A stretch of DNA of 64,000 nucleotides from Candidatus Gastranaerophilales bacterium (GTDB lineage Bacteria > Cyanobacteriota > Vampirovibrionia > Gastranaerophilales > Gastranaerophilaceae): NCBI GenBank assembly GCA_944324915.1, contig CALUYD010000002.1:62001-126000 (forward strand), written 5' to 3'. The notes beneath the pieces are model-generated. The model saw only the letters and a program-made list of their open reading frames with translations. It had not been told where the DNA came from and searched no databases. Position numbers and translations under genes: made by a program. Shown here piece by piece: positions 18,243-25,974 of this stretch. Position 1 is the first letter of the stretch. Each line of letters begins with the position of its first letter.

Positions 18243-20285
18243 ATGAATTTTAAACCTGGTAAATGGCAAACAGAAATTAATGTTCGTGATTTTATTCAAA
18301 AGAACTATACGCCATACGATGGTGACTCTAGCTTTTTAGCTGGCCCAACCGAAGCAACAACAAAACTATGGGAAAAATGCTGTGATTTATTCAAACAAGA
18401 AAGAGAAAACGGCGGCGTCTTGGATATGGATACAAAAGTTGTATCTACTATCGTTTCTCATGGTGCAGGATATATTGATAAAGACCTTGAAACAATCGTT
18501 GGTCTTCAAACAGACAAACCGCTAAAACGTTCACTACAACCATTTGGCGGTATCAGAATGGCTGAAACTTCTTGCAAATCTTATGGTTATGAAGTTGATC
18601 CTGAAGTTACTGAAATCTTCACAAAATACAGAAAAACTCACAACCAAGGTGTTTTCGATGCTTATACTCCTGAAATGAGAAAAGCACGTCACGCAGCAAT
18701 ATTAACAGGTCTTCCAGATGCTTACGGTCGTGGTCGTATCATTGGTGATTACAGACGTGTAGCACTTTATGGTATCGATAGATTAATTGAAGATAAAAAA
18801 GAGCAACACGCTTCTTTAGATGGCGAAATGACTCCTGAAAAAATTCAATTAAAAGAAGAAATTATGGAGCAAATCAGAGCTCTTCAAGAAATGAAAGAAT
18901 TGGGTGCTATTTATGGTTACGATATTTCAAAACCAGCTCAAAGCGCTAAAGAAGCTATCCAATGGTTATATTTCGGTTATTTATCAGCAGTAAAAGAACA
19001 AAACGGTGCTGCTATGTCAATCGGTAGAACATCAACTTTCCTTGATATTTATATCGAACATGACTTACAAAATGGTGTTATAACCGAACAACAAGCTCAA
19101 GAAATGATTGACCATTTCATTATGAAATTAAGACTTGTTAAATTTGCAAGAACTCCTGAATATAATTCATTATTCTCAGGCGATCCTACTTGGGTTACTG
19201 AATCAATCGGTGGTGTTGGTGTTGATGGTCGTCACATGGTTACTAAAAACTCATTCAGATACCTTCATACATTAGAAAACCTAGGTACAGCACCTGAACC
19301 AAATTTAACAGTTCTTTGGTCAAAAAGATTACCACACAACTTTAAACAATATGCAGCTCATATTTCAATCAAAACTTCATCAATTCAATATGAAAATGAT
19401 GATATGATGAGAGTTACACACGGTGATGATTACGCTATTGCATGTTGTGTATCATCAATGGTTGTTGGTAAAGAAATGCAATTCTTCGGCGCTCGTGCTA
19501 ACCTTGCAAAATGCTTATTATATGCAATCAATGGTGGCGTAGACGAAAGATTAAAAGAACAAGTTGGTCCAAAATATCGTCCGATTACATCTGAATATCT
19601 AAATATTGATGAAGTAATGGAAAGATACGAAGATATGATGGAATGGCTTGCAGGTCTTTATGTTAATACATTGAATGTAATTCACTATATGCATGATAAA
19701 TATTGCTATGAAAGATCTCAAATGGCTCTTCATGATAGAGATGTAAAACGTTATTTTGCAACAGGTATCGCTGGTTTATCAGTTGTTGCAGATTCACTTT
19801 CAGCAATTAAATATGCTAAAGTTAAAACAATTCGTGATGAAAACGGTCTAGTTGTTGATTACGAAGTTGAAGGCGATTATCCAAAATACGGTAACAACGA
19901 TGATAGAGCTGACCAATTTGCGGTAGATATTGTTAAAAAATTCATGAATATGATTAGAAAACACTATACATATAGAAATTCTATTCCTACAATGTCAATT
20001 TTAACAATTACATCTAACGTTGTTTACGGTAAAAAGACAGGTAACACTCCAGACGGTAGAAAAGCCGGTGTTCCTCTAGCTCCCGGTGCTAACCCAATGC
20101 ATGGACGTGATAGCAATGGTGCTGTTGCATCTTTAGCTTCAGTTGCAAAACTTCCATTCAACGATGCTCAAGACGGTATCTCAAATACATTCTCAATTAT
20201 TCCTAATGCATTAGGTAAAGACGAAGTATTTATGGGAGATTTAAATATTGAACTAGACTGCGGTTGCGCAACTTGTCAAGTGTAG
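18243..20285 (+). CDS. pflB: pyruvate formate-lyase, catalytic chain lacking the glycyl-radical domain
   Basis: Converts pyruvate + CoA to acetyl-CoA + formate. From ATG 18243 (AAGGAG six bases upstream) the product has 680 residues, against about 760 in E. coli. The catalytic cysteine pair is present as IACCVS (C401-C402), and the chain follows PflB through GANPMHGRD and [10 protein letters not shown]. It then stops with a family-atypical tail, [16 protein letters not shown], carrying a CxCxxC motif (C673, C675, C678). The missing glycyl-radical domain is encoded by the next gene. This is a true split rather than an obvious frameshift: several stops, a ribosome site and a new ATG lie between. 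Codon use (many AAC/TTC/ATC) suggests high expression. No activase gene (pflA) is in the window. Confidence 0.95.
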   Translation: MNFKPGKWQTEINVRDFIQKNYTPYDGDSSFLAGPTEATTKLWEKCCDLFKQERENGGVLDMDTKVVSTIVSHGAGYIDKDLETIVGLQTDKPLKRSLQPFGGIRMAETSCKSYGYEVDPEVTEIFTKYRKTHNQGVFDAYTPEMRKARHAAILTGLPDAYGRGRIIGDYRRVALYGIDRLIEDKKEQHASLDGEMTPEKIQLKEEIMEQIRALQEMKELGAIYGYDISKPAQSAKEAIQWLYFGYLSAVKEQNGAAMSIGRTSTFLDIYIEHDLQNGVITEQQAQEMIDHFIMKLRLVKFARTPEYNSLFSGDPTWVTESIGGVGVDGRHMVTKNSFRYLHTLENLGTAPEPNLTVLWSKRLPHNFKQYAAHISIKTSSIQYENDDMMRVTHGDDYAIACCVSSMVVGKEMQFFGARANLAKCLLYAINGGVDERLKEQVGPKYRPITSEYLNIDEVMERYEDMMEWLAGLYVNTLNVIHYMHDKYCYERSQMALHDRDVKRYFATGIAGLSVVADSLSAIKYAKVKTIRDENGLVVDYEVEGDYPKYGNNDDRADQFAVDIVKKFMNMIRKHYTYRNSIPTMSILTITSNVVYGKKTGNTPDGRKAGVPLAPGANPMHGRDSNGAVASLASVAKLPFNDAQDGISNTFSIIPNALGKDEVFMGDLNIELDCGCATCQV

Positions 20286-20308
20286 TAAATAATAAAAAGG
20301 AAAATAAA

Positions 20309-20551
20309 ATGAATACAACTCAACAAGAAGAAAACTTAATTAGTTTACTTGATGGTTATGTTGAAAAAGGCGGACATCATCTAAATGTTAATGTTTTCAA
20401 TCGTGAAACATTATTGGATGCTCAAGCTCATCCTGAAAAATATCCTCAATTAACAGTTAGAGTTTCAGGATATGCAGTTAACTTCATCAAATTAACAAAA
20501 GAACAACAAGATGATGTTATCTCAAGAACATTCCATTCATCACTTAATTAA
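20309..20551 (+). CDS. stand-alone glycyl-radical domain of pyruvate formate-lyase (GrcA-like)
   Basis: 80-residue protein equal to the C-terminal domain of PflB. It contains [38 protein letters not shown] and the radical-bearing loop RVSGYAV (Gly54), then the usual end [14 protein letters not shown]. Own ribosome site AAAAAGGA seven bases before ATG, 23 bases after the stop of the catalytic chain. E. coli GrcA/YfiD is a similar spare domain that rescues oxygen-cleaved PFL; here the spare appears to be the only copy next to a chain that lacks one, so both gene products are presumably needed for activity. Confidence 0.93.
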   Translation: MNTTQQEENLISLLDGYVEKGGHHLNVNVFNRETLLDAQAHPEKYPQLTVRVSGYAVNFIKLTKEQQDDVISRTFHSSLN

Positions 20552-20566
20552 GTAAATAAAATAACT

Positions 20567-20596
20567 AAAAGACCTGCTATATAGCAGGTCTTTTTT
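20567..20596 (+). terminator. terminator of the pfl operon
   Basis: Perfect 14+14 palindrome (AAAAGACCTGCTAT and its complement, no unpaired loop bases required) ending in six T residues. Confidence 0.92.
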
Positions 20597-20614
20597 AAAT
20601 AAAATTTTTTATAA

Positions 20615-21031
20615 TTAAACTCTTTCTTTTATTTCAGATAATATTTCATCTAATATTTTTGCGCTATCGTAAACCATATTTACACAATGATTTTTCCTTT
20701 CTTGAGAATGGAAGTCTTTAAAATTTTTGGTTAAAATTTTACAACAAGTAATTTTGTGTTTTTGAGTAAATCTTTGATAAAAATCTTTAGCTAAAGCTCT
20801 TGAAGTATTATCTTTATATTTTCCATGCAAATATCCTAAAACAATTTGTGCACCCGCAACAGCACCGCAAAGACAACCGTTTCCCATACCGCCTGAAAAA
20901 CTTGTTGCTATTGATACAATATTTTCATCTATTAATCCTAAATCAGCTGCTGCACGCACGATTGATTCAGAACATGAATAACCTTCTTCTAGAAAATATT
21001 TTGGTGCTAAATCGTAAATTTTTTTATCCAT
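20615..21031 (-). CDS. C_GCAxxG_C_C family redox-type protein
   Basis: 138-residue member of the family named for its cysteine pattern. Seen here: YSCSESI, then GNGCLCGAVAGA, KITCCKIL and NHCVNMV, giving the spaced C, GCxCGA, CC and C positions. Members are small cytosolic redox or metal-binding proteins of anaerobes with no firmly established role. Last gene of the pgpH-ybeY-dgkA run, ten bases after dgkA. Confidence 0.85.
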   Translation of the reverse strand: MDKKIYDLAPKYFLEEGYSCSESIVRAAADLGLIDENIVSIATSFSGGMGNGCLCGAVAGAQIVLGYLHGKYKDNTSRALAKDFYQRFTQKHKITCCKILTKNFKDFHSQERKNHCVNMVYDSAKILDEILSEIKERV

Positions 21032-21041
21032 AGCTTCCCTT

Positions 21042-21419
21042 CTAATAATATAAATCGTAAATTTTGCTACCGTATATAATTAATGATATTGTAGCGCTCA
21101 CTACTGCGCTAATTAAAACAGCCCCTGCTCCAATATCTTTGGATAATTTTGCAAGTTTTGCCCATTTATTTTTATAATATGCATCTATTACAAATTCAAT
21201 CACTGAGTTAAACATTTCGCATACCAACACAAGCGTATTTGCAAAAAGTATTATGCAAAATTCAACCAATGTCACCCTTAGGAAAAATGCTAAGGCAAAT
21301 GTTAGAATTGCAATGACTAAATGTTTTCTAAAATTTCTTTGTGAGCGAAAAGCAAGCCTTACTCCGTTTAGAGCAAACATAACGCTTTTTTGAAAACTTC
21401 TTGATTGAAATTTATTCAT
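21042..21419 (-). CDS. dgkA: diacylglycerol/undecaprenol kinase family protein
   Basis: 125-residue membrane kinase of the DgkA family, which in Gram-positives phosphorylates undecaprenol for cell-wall synthesis. Three hydrophobic helices, the N-terminal surface segment (FALNGVRLAFRSQRNFR) and the catalytic helix with NSVIEFVID and the following AKLSKDIGAGAVL are typical. Overlaps the ybeY stop by four bases, an arrangement (ybeY-dgkA) common in Gram-positive and cyanobacterial genomes. Confidence 0.93.
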   Translation of the reverse strand: MNKFQSRSFQKSVMFALNGVRLAFRSQRNFRKHLVIAILTFALAFFLRVTLVEFCIILFANTLVLVCEMFNSVIEFVIDAYYKNKWAKLAKLSKDIGAGAVLISAVVSATISLIIYGSKIYDLYY

Positions 21420-21889
21420 AATTTTTCCATAACTTGATTTTGTATCCTTACAACAAAATCGTAATCCTTTTTTGTTAAATGGTCAAATCCTAATAAATGT
21501 AGAATTCCATGACAGATGAGGGTTAAAATTTCATTTTCTAAAGAAATTTTTGCTTGTTTTTCTGCTGTATCAACCGATACTATTATCTGCCCTAAGTCTG
21601 CAGTTTTTCTATATATTATAGAATTTTCATCATCGCAAAATAAAGAAAAAGTTATAACATCAGTAGGACAATCTTTATCTCGGTAAGCTCTATTGATTTC
21701 TTGTATTGTTTTATCGTTGCAAAAAGAAATATCAAATCTAACTTTGTTTATATCTTTGCTAAAGATTGAACTTGATTTTAATTCTTTCATATTTAGCATT
21801 AAATCAAGCATTTTTTTTATTTTTGGTCTGTAATTTTTTAAAATAATTTTAACTTTGTCTTGTTTTTCCAGAGTAAAAGAGCTATTCAT
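21416..21889 (-). CDS. ybeY: endoribonuclease YbeY (16S rRNA 3' maturation)
   Basis: Zinc-dependent endoribonuclease for rRNA maturation and quality control. The signature HGILHLLGFDH near the C-terminus supplies three zinc-binding histidines. Start set at ATG 21889 (MNSSFTLEK), which overlaps the pgpH stop by eight bases and is preceded by a GAAAGAAG stretch; this gives 157 residues, the family length, whereas the longer reading frame would add 20 basic residues. Part of the classic pgpH-ybeY-dgkA cluster. Confidence 0.94.
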   Translation of the reverse strand: MNSSFTLEKQDKVKIILKNYRPKIKKMLDLMLNMKELKSSSIFSKDINKVRFDISFCNDKTIQEINRAYRDKDCPTDVITFSLFCDDENSIIYRKTADLGQIIVSVDTAEKQAKISLENEILTLICHGILHLLGFDHLTKKDYDFVVRIQNQVMEKL

Positions 21890-24089
21890 TATCTTCTTTC
21901 TTGTGTGATTTTTGTTGTAGTTCTTGAATTTTTCTTTCAAATTCTTCATCTTGAGTATTTTGAATAGTGAATTTATTTTTATCTTTTAATTCGTTCATCA
22001 CTTTTTCTTGATATTTAATTCTTTCATGTTGCATACCACGAAGAATTTTGTTGAATGTCATAGCAATGATTTTTATATCTTTCAATGTTAGAGGGCTATC
22101 TGATAATTGACCGTCATTTAATCTTTCAGTAAAAATTTTATTTACTATTGCTTCAATTTCTTCTTGTGTCGGTTTTTTAAGGGTTCTAACAGCGCTTTCT
22201 AGTGCGTCTGCAAGCATTAGAATTGCAGTTTCTTTCGTTTGCGGTTTTGGGCCTGGGTATCTGAATTGTCCTTCAGTAACATTTTCAGCGCCTTCTTGTT
22301 CAATTGCTTTATTGTAAAAATGTCCTGCAAGGCTTTCGCCGTGGTGTTGTTGAATAAAATCGATTATAACTTGCGGTAAACCATATTTTTTAGCTATTTC
22401 AACACCGTCTTTAGTGTGAAGCGTAATAACCATTTTACTTTGTCTTGGAGTTAGGGTTGTATGCGGATTTTCAACTCCAAAATATGATTGGTTTTCAATA
22501 AAAAATAATGGTCTTTGAAGTTTTCCAATGTCATGATAGAAAGCTCCAACCCTAGCCAATATTGAATTTGCACCAATTGCAGCGGCCGCTGCTTCACATA
22601 GATTAGCTACCATTAAAGAATGATGAAAAGTCCCGGGGGCTGAACTTCTCATTTTAGTTAGTAATTCTTGATTTTGATCGGCTAATTCTATAAGAGCATA
22701 GGGCGAAACAATTTTACATAGCTTTTCAATAATTGGTATGAAAAATACCACAATCATTGATGAAAATAATCCGTTTATTATTCCTATGAAAGGATTTTGA
22801 ACATGCATATGAAGCATTCTTGAAAATGCTTGTGTTTGCACTTCAAAAAATGCTATAAAAAACATTGCAAAAAACATTACTAACCCAACTTGAAAACAAC
22901 ACCAAATAATATCAAATCTTTTTGAATATGAAATTTTTGATACTAAATAGCTTGATGATAATATTGCACAAACAAATGTGAATGTAAGTTGTGCGTCAAA
23001 AAATAATGTTACTGATAATATTGCAAGTAACAATATTGAAACCAAAAATGCTAAAACAGGATTTGTAAATATTGCTAATAGCATTGTGAATGCGCTAAAA
23101 GGCATTAAATAATTTGATGTTGCGTTGGTATGAGATAAAAATACACATATAAAGGTTAAAATAATTGATGATAATGCAATATAGAGCATATATCTTGGTG
23201 TATAGTATTTCTTTTCGTATTGTTTAATGTATAAAATTAATGAATACATTGTTAAACAAACTAAAGCAAAAATGCCAAATACACCTGTTTTATTTAATTC
23301 AAAGGCATTGTAGCCTGATTGTTTTAGGGCATCTTTTTTAAGAGTGCTTACTTTTTCGCCCTCTTGAAGAATAGTATCTCCCTTTTTAAATGTTACTGTG
23401 TAGGGTTTAACGGCGTTTCTAGCGTTTTTTCTTGCAATTTCTGTTGCATAATCATCCATAATTAAATTAGGGATGATACTATGTTCAATCAAACTTATAA
23501 TTAGCGGATATTGTGCTTTTTTTGTGTGTGTTCCAAGGATTTTGTTTATTTCTGCTTCGGACGCAAAACTTCCTATGTCACTATCAAAAACACCTATTGC
23601 TAAAAGTTCTTTTAATACTTGGTGAGTACTTGCAAATGCTGATGATAGCGATGAATCGTTAGATGATAAAATGTAAGAAATTGCGTTATTTTTTCTTGTA
23701 ATATTGCTCACATTTAATAAATTATAAAGTTCTTTCTTTTTTGTTTCTGTTGAAACTTTTTCATTTTTTATTTTTTCGATTTTTGATATAGCTCTATCTA
23801 AATCGCTTTCAATGTAACTTTCTTCAACAGGTACAATTATGGGCTTTATTTTGTTTGCAACTTCTCTTTTGATTAATTCTGTTCTTTGCCTGTCTACTAC
23901 TTGAAAGGTGTTTTTTGCGATAATTGTTTTTGTTGCAATACCATTTTTTACAATGTCTTGCAATAGATAATATCTAACTGATAATAAGGATGTGATTATT
24001 ATTGCTACAAGTAAAAAAGCGCTTATTGAAGCAGGTTTTGATGATTGAAATATGTCGTCTCCTTTTAGAGTAGAAAAAATATTTTTCAT
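21882..24089 (-). CDS. 7TM receptor-HD hydrolase, PgpH-type (cyclic-di-AMP phosphodiesterase family)
   Basis: 735 residues. Order: N-terminal membrane helix; extracytoplasmic 7TMR-HDED domain about 45-260; seven-helix membrane block about 265-470; cytosolic HD domain about 480-690 with FHHSLMVANL, FYHDIGKLQRP, HHGESLAGH and LADALESAVR; basic coiled C-terminus. PgpH enzymes degrade c-di-AMP, a regulator of potassium transport; the Trk genes at 2-5 kb are natural but unproven targets. First gene of a four-gene minus-strand operon. Confidence 0.92.
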   Translation of the reverse strand: MKNIFSTLKGDDIFQSSKPASISAFLLVAIIITSLLSVRYYLLQDIVKNGIATKTIIAKNTFQVVDRQRTELIKREVANKIKPIIVPVEESYIESDLDRAISKIEKIKNEKVSTETKKKELYNLLNVSNITRKNNAISYILSSNDSSLSSAFASTHQVLKELLAIGVFDSDIGSFASEAEINKILGTHTKKAQYPLIISLIEHSIIPNLIMDDYATEIARKNARNAVKPYTVTFKKGDTILQEGEKVSTLKKDALKQSGYNAFELNKTGVFGIFALVCLTMYSLILYIKQYEKKYYTPRYMLYIALSSIILTFICVFLSHTNATSNYLMPFSAFTMLLAIFTNPVLAFLVSILLLAILSVTLFFDAQLTFTFVCAILSSSYLVSKISYSKRFDIIWCCFQVGLVMFFAMFFIAFFEVQTQAFSRMLHMHVQNPFIGIINGLFSSMIVVFFIPIIEKLCKIVSPYALIELADQNQELLTKMRSSAPGTFHHSLMVANLCEAAAAAIGANSILARVGAFYHDIGKLQRPLFFIENQSYFGVENPHTTLTPRQSKMVITLHTKDGVEIAKKYGLPQVIIDFIQQHHGESLAGHFYNKAIEQEGAENVTEGQFRYPGPKPQTKETAILMLADALESAVRTLKKPTQEEIEAIVNKIFTERLNDGQLSDSPLTLKDIKIIAMTFNKILRGMQHERIKYQEKVMNELKDKNKFTIQNTQDEEFERKIQELQQKSHKKEDNE

Positions 24090-24166
24090 AATTGATTTAA
24101 CCTAAGATACCCATAATACTTAAATTATTATACAATAAATTTATTTTTCTTATATACTTTTATATT

Positions 24167-25696
24167 ATGAGAAGAATATTATTTTTGGGGATAGTTTTAT
24201 TATTTTCTTGCACTGTTCAAGCAAGGGAGAATATAAGAGAGCTTTTTAAAAACAATGAAGCTGTAATTTATACTATAAACATAAGAAATTTTGCCTCTGT
24301 TGATAAAAATTCAAATGGCATTATCGATGTTGAAAAAGGTGAAAAAATAGGTACTTTTTTATCTGCTAAGGATAAACTTAAAGAATTATCCAGAAATGGC
24401 ATAAATACAATTTATTTGCTTCCTATTACTCCAAGCGGAAAATTAAAAGCCTTAGGTAGCGCAGGGTCTTTGTATGCTATGGATGAATTTAATAAAATTG
24501 CAGATGAATTAGATGAAAAAAATAACGATAAAACCGTATATCAAGAAGCAAAAGAATTTATTGATGAAGCACATGCGCTTGATATGAACGTTATTGTCGA
24601 CTTGCCAAGCTGCGGTTCTTTTGATATGACTCTAAAAAGACCCGAATGGTTTATGTTGAACGATAGAAAAGAACCTCAAATTCCTGCTGATTGGACAGAT
24701 GTTCGACTTTTTAAAATTTATAATGACGATAAGACCTTGAATGAAGCAAATTTAAATAATTTTAAGTCTTTTGTTGATATGGCTATAAATTTAGGCTTTG
24801 ATGGAATTAGAGCCGATGTTGCAGCAATTAAACCTAAAGAGTTTTGGGCTGATGTTATTAGCTATGCAAGAGAAAAGAATAAAGACTTTTTCTTTTTAGC
24901 AGAAGCAAATATTGAATGGGATAATCCTGCTAAGGGTTTAGTTGAAAATTATTCAAGTGTTGATGAATTGTTAGATGCAGGATTTGATAGTTATTATGCT
25001 TCTTGGAGTGATTTTAAAAATATAAAAACAAAAGAAGAATTTGATAATAAAATTATCAAAAATCAAAAAGTGCTGGATAGAAATAAAGGTAAATCAACAA
25101 TTTCCGCTTTTGCAACACATGATCAGCAAGCACCAATATTAAGAGGTGTCAATTATTGGAATATGATTTTATGGCTGAATGCGACATTACCTTCTAACAT
25201 GTATTTTTTGGATGGTTTTAGCGTTGGAGATGATTATACATATTCTTACGAAGGTAAAAAAACTCTAAAAAGCTACACTGATGATGAATATTATTTTGTT
25301 CATTCCGGAATGTTTGATATATTTAATTATAGCGCTCCGATTAGAGCAAAATATCCAAGATTAAAACAAAAATACTTAAGAGCGATTGATTTTAGAAAAA
25401 GAAATCAAGATTTAATCAATAATGGAAAATTTACTCTTTTAAAAACAAACAACGAAAAAGTTTTTGCTTATTCAATCGTTAATAAAGAAAAAGAGCTTGT
25501 TGTAATTGGTTCTTTGGATGAAAAAAATGAGCAAAAAGCTATAATTAAAACAAGATATCTTGAAAAAGAGAATTTATTTTCTCTGATAAATACAAAAAAA
25601 CACCCTCAATTAAATCAAGAAAATATAGAAGCTACCTTAGAGCCGCTAGAGTTGCAAGTGTATATGATTAATCTAGTAAATTCTCAAGCAGATTAG
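24167..25696 (+). CDS. secreted alpha-amylase family (GH13) enzyme
   Basis: 509 residues with a signal peptide (cleavage near TVQA, residue 18). The GH13 barrel has the nucleophile motif FDGIRADVAAI, the general acid in FFLAEAN and the transition-state HD in FATHDQQAP, so the catalytic triad is complete. Two N-terminal asparagine/aspartate positions (DKNSNGIID) resemble a calcium site. It resembles trehalose-synthase or oligosaccharide hydrolases more than starch amylases; substrate not determinable. TATACT box lies eight bases before ATG with no ribosome site: probably leaderless. Its end overlaps the convergent RHH gene by 29 bases. Confidence 0.9.
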   Translation: MRRILFLGIVLLFSCTVQARENIRELFKNNEAVIYTINIRNFASVDKNSNGIIDVEKGEKIGTFLSAKDKLKELSRNGINTIYLLPITPSGKLKALGSAGSLYAMDEFNKIADELDEKNNDKTVYQEAKEFIDEAHALDMNVIVDLPSCGSFDMTLKRPEWFMLNDRKEPQIPADWTDVRLFKIYNDDKTLNEANLNNFKSFVDMAINLGFDGIRADVAAIKPKEFWADVISYAREKNKDFFFLAEANIEWDNPAKGLVENYSSVDELLDAGFDSYYASWSDFKNIKTKEEFDNKIIKNQKVLDRNKGKSTISAFATHDQQAPILRGVNYWNMILWLNATLPSNMYFLDGFSVGDDYTYSYEGKKTLKSYTDDEYYFVHSGMFDIFNYSAPIRAKYPRLKQKYLRAIDFRKRNQDLINNGKFTLLKTNNEKVFAYSIVNKEKELVVIGSLDEKNEQKAIIKTRYLEKENLFSLINTKKHPQLNQENIEATLEPLELQVYMINLVNSQAD

Positions 25697-25856
25697 CGTT
25701 TTCTTGAGCTTTTTTAGGAGAATTTATTCTTGCTTTTTTAATGTATGCTCTCAATGCTTCTCTTATAAGCTCAGAGCGTGTTCTTTGCTCTGTTTGAGCC
25801 ATTTCATCTATTGATTTTAAAAAAGCATCCTTCATAGAAATCAAAATTCTTGCCAT
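25668..25856 (-). CDS. ribbon-helix-helix (CopG/Arc-type) transcriptional repressor
   Basis: 62-residue protein: strand ARILISMKDAFLKSIDEMA, helix QRTRSELIREALRAYIKKA, short tail. This is the standard RHH dimeric DNA-binding fold, common as antitoxin or autoregulator. AAAGGAG ribosome site. No toxin lies beside it on the same strand, but it is divergent (118 bases apart) from the RelA/SpoT-domain gene whose start carries an 18-bp palindrome that could be its operator. Confidence 0.88.
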   Translation of the reverse strand: MARILISMKDAFLKSIDEMAQTEQRTRSELIREALRAYIKKARINSPKKAQENANLLENLLD

Positions 25857-25951
25857 AAGATATTACTCCTTTTAAATCTATAATATCATATTTTGTGAAT
25901 TTTTGTAAAAAATAACCCAATTTGATTAATTTTAAGCTCTAAATAGCCGAT

Positions 25952-25969
25952 TAACCTTATATAAGGTTA
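25952..25969. promoter_or_regulatory. 18-bp perfect palindrome at the start of the RelA/SpoT-domain gene
   Basis: TAACCTTATATAAGGTTA is a perfect palindrome five bases before the ATG at 25975. It contains a TATATA element (possible -10) and AAGG (possible ribosome site), so binding or self-pairing there would block expression. Function inferred. Confidence 0.65.
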
Positions 25970-25974
25970 GAAAA

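Noticed and set aside
20264-20312. Apparent frameshift splitting pyruvate formate-lyase
   Set aside because: The gap contains TAG and TAA stops, an AAAAAGGA ribosome site and a proper ATG, and the first product has an extra coherent tail. A single indel would not join the two halves, so I treat it as a natural split.
25668-25856. CopG-type protein as antitoxin of a classic toxin-antitoxin operon
   Set aside because: No RelE/ParE-like gene is adjacent on the same strand; the only nearby candidate is the divergent large gene, reported as a separate hypothesis.
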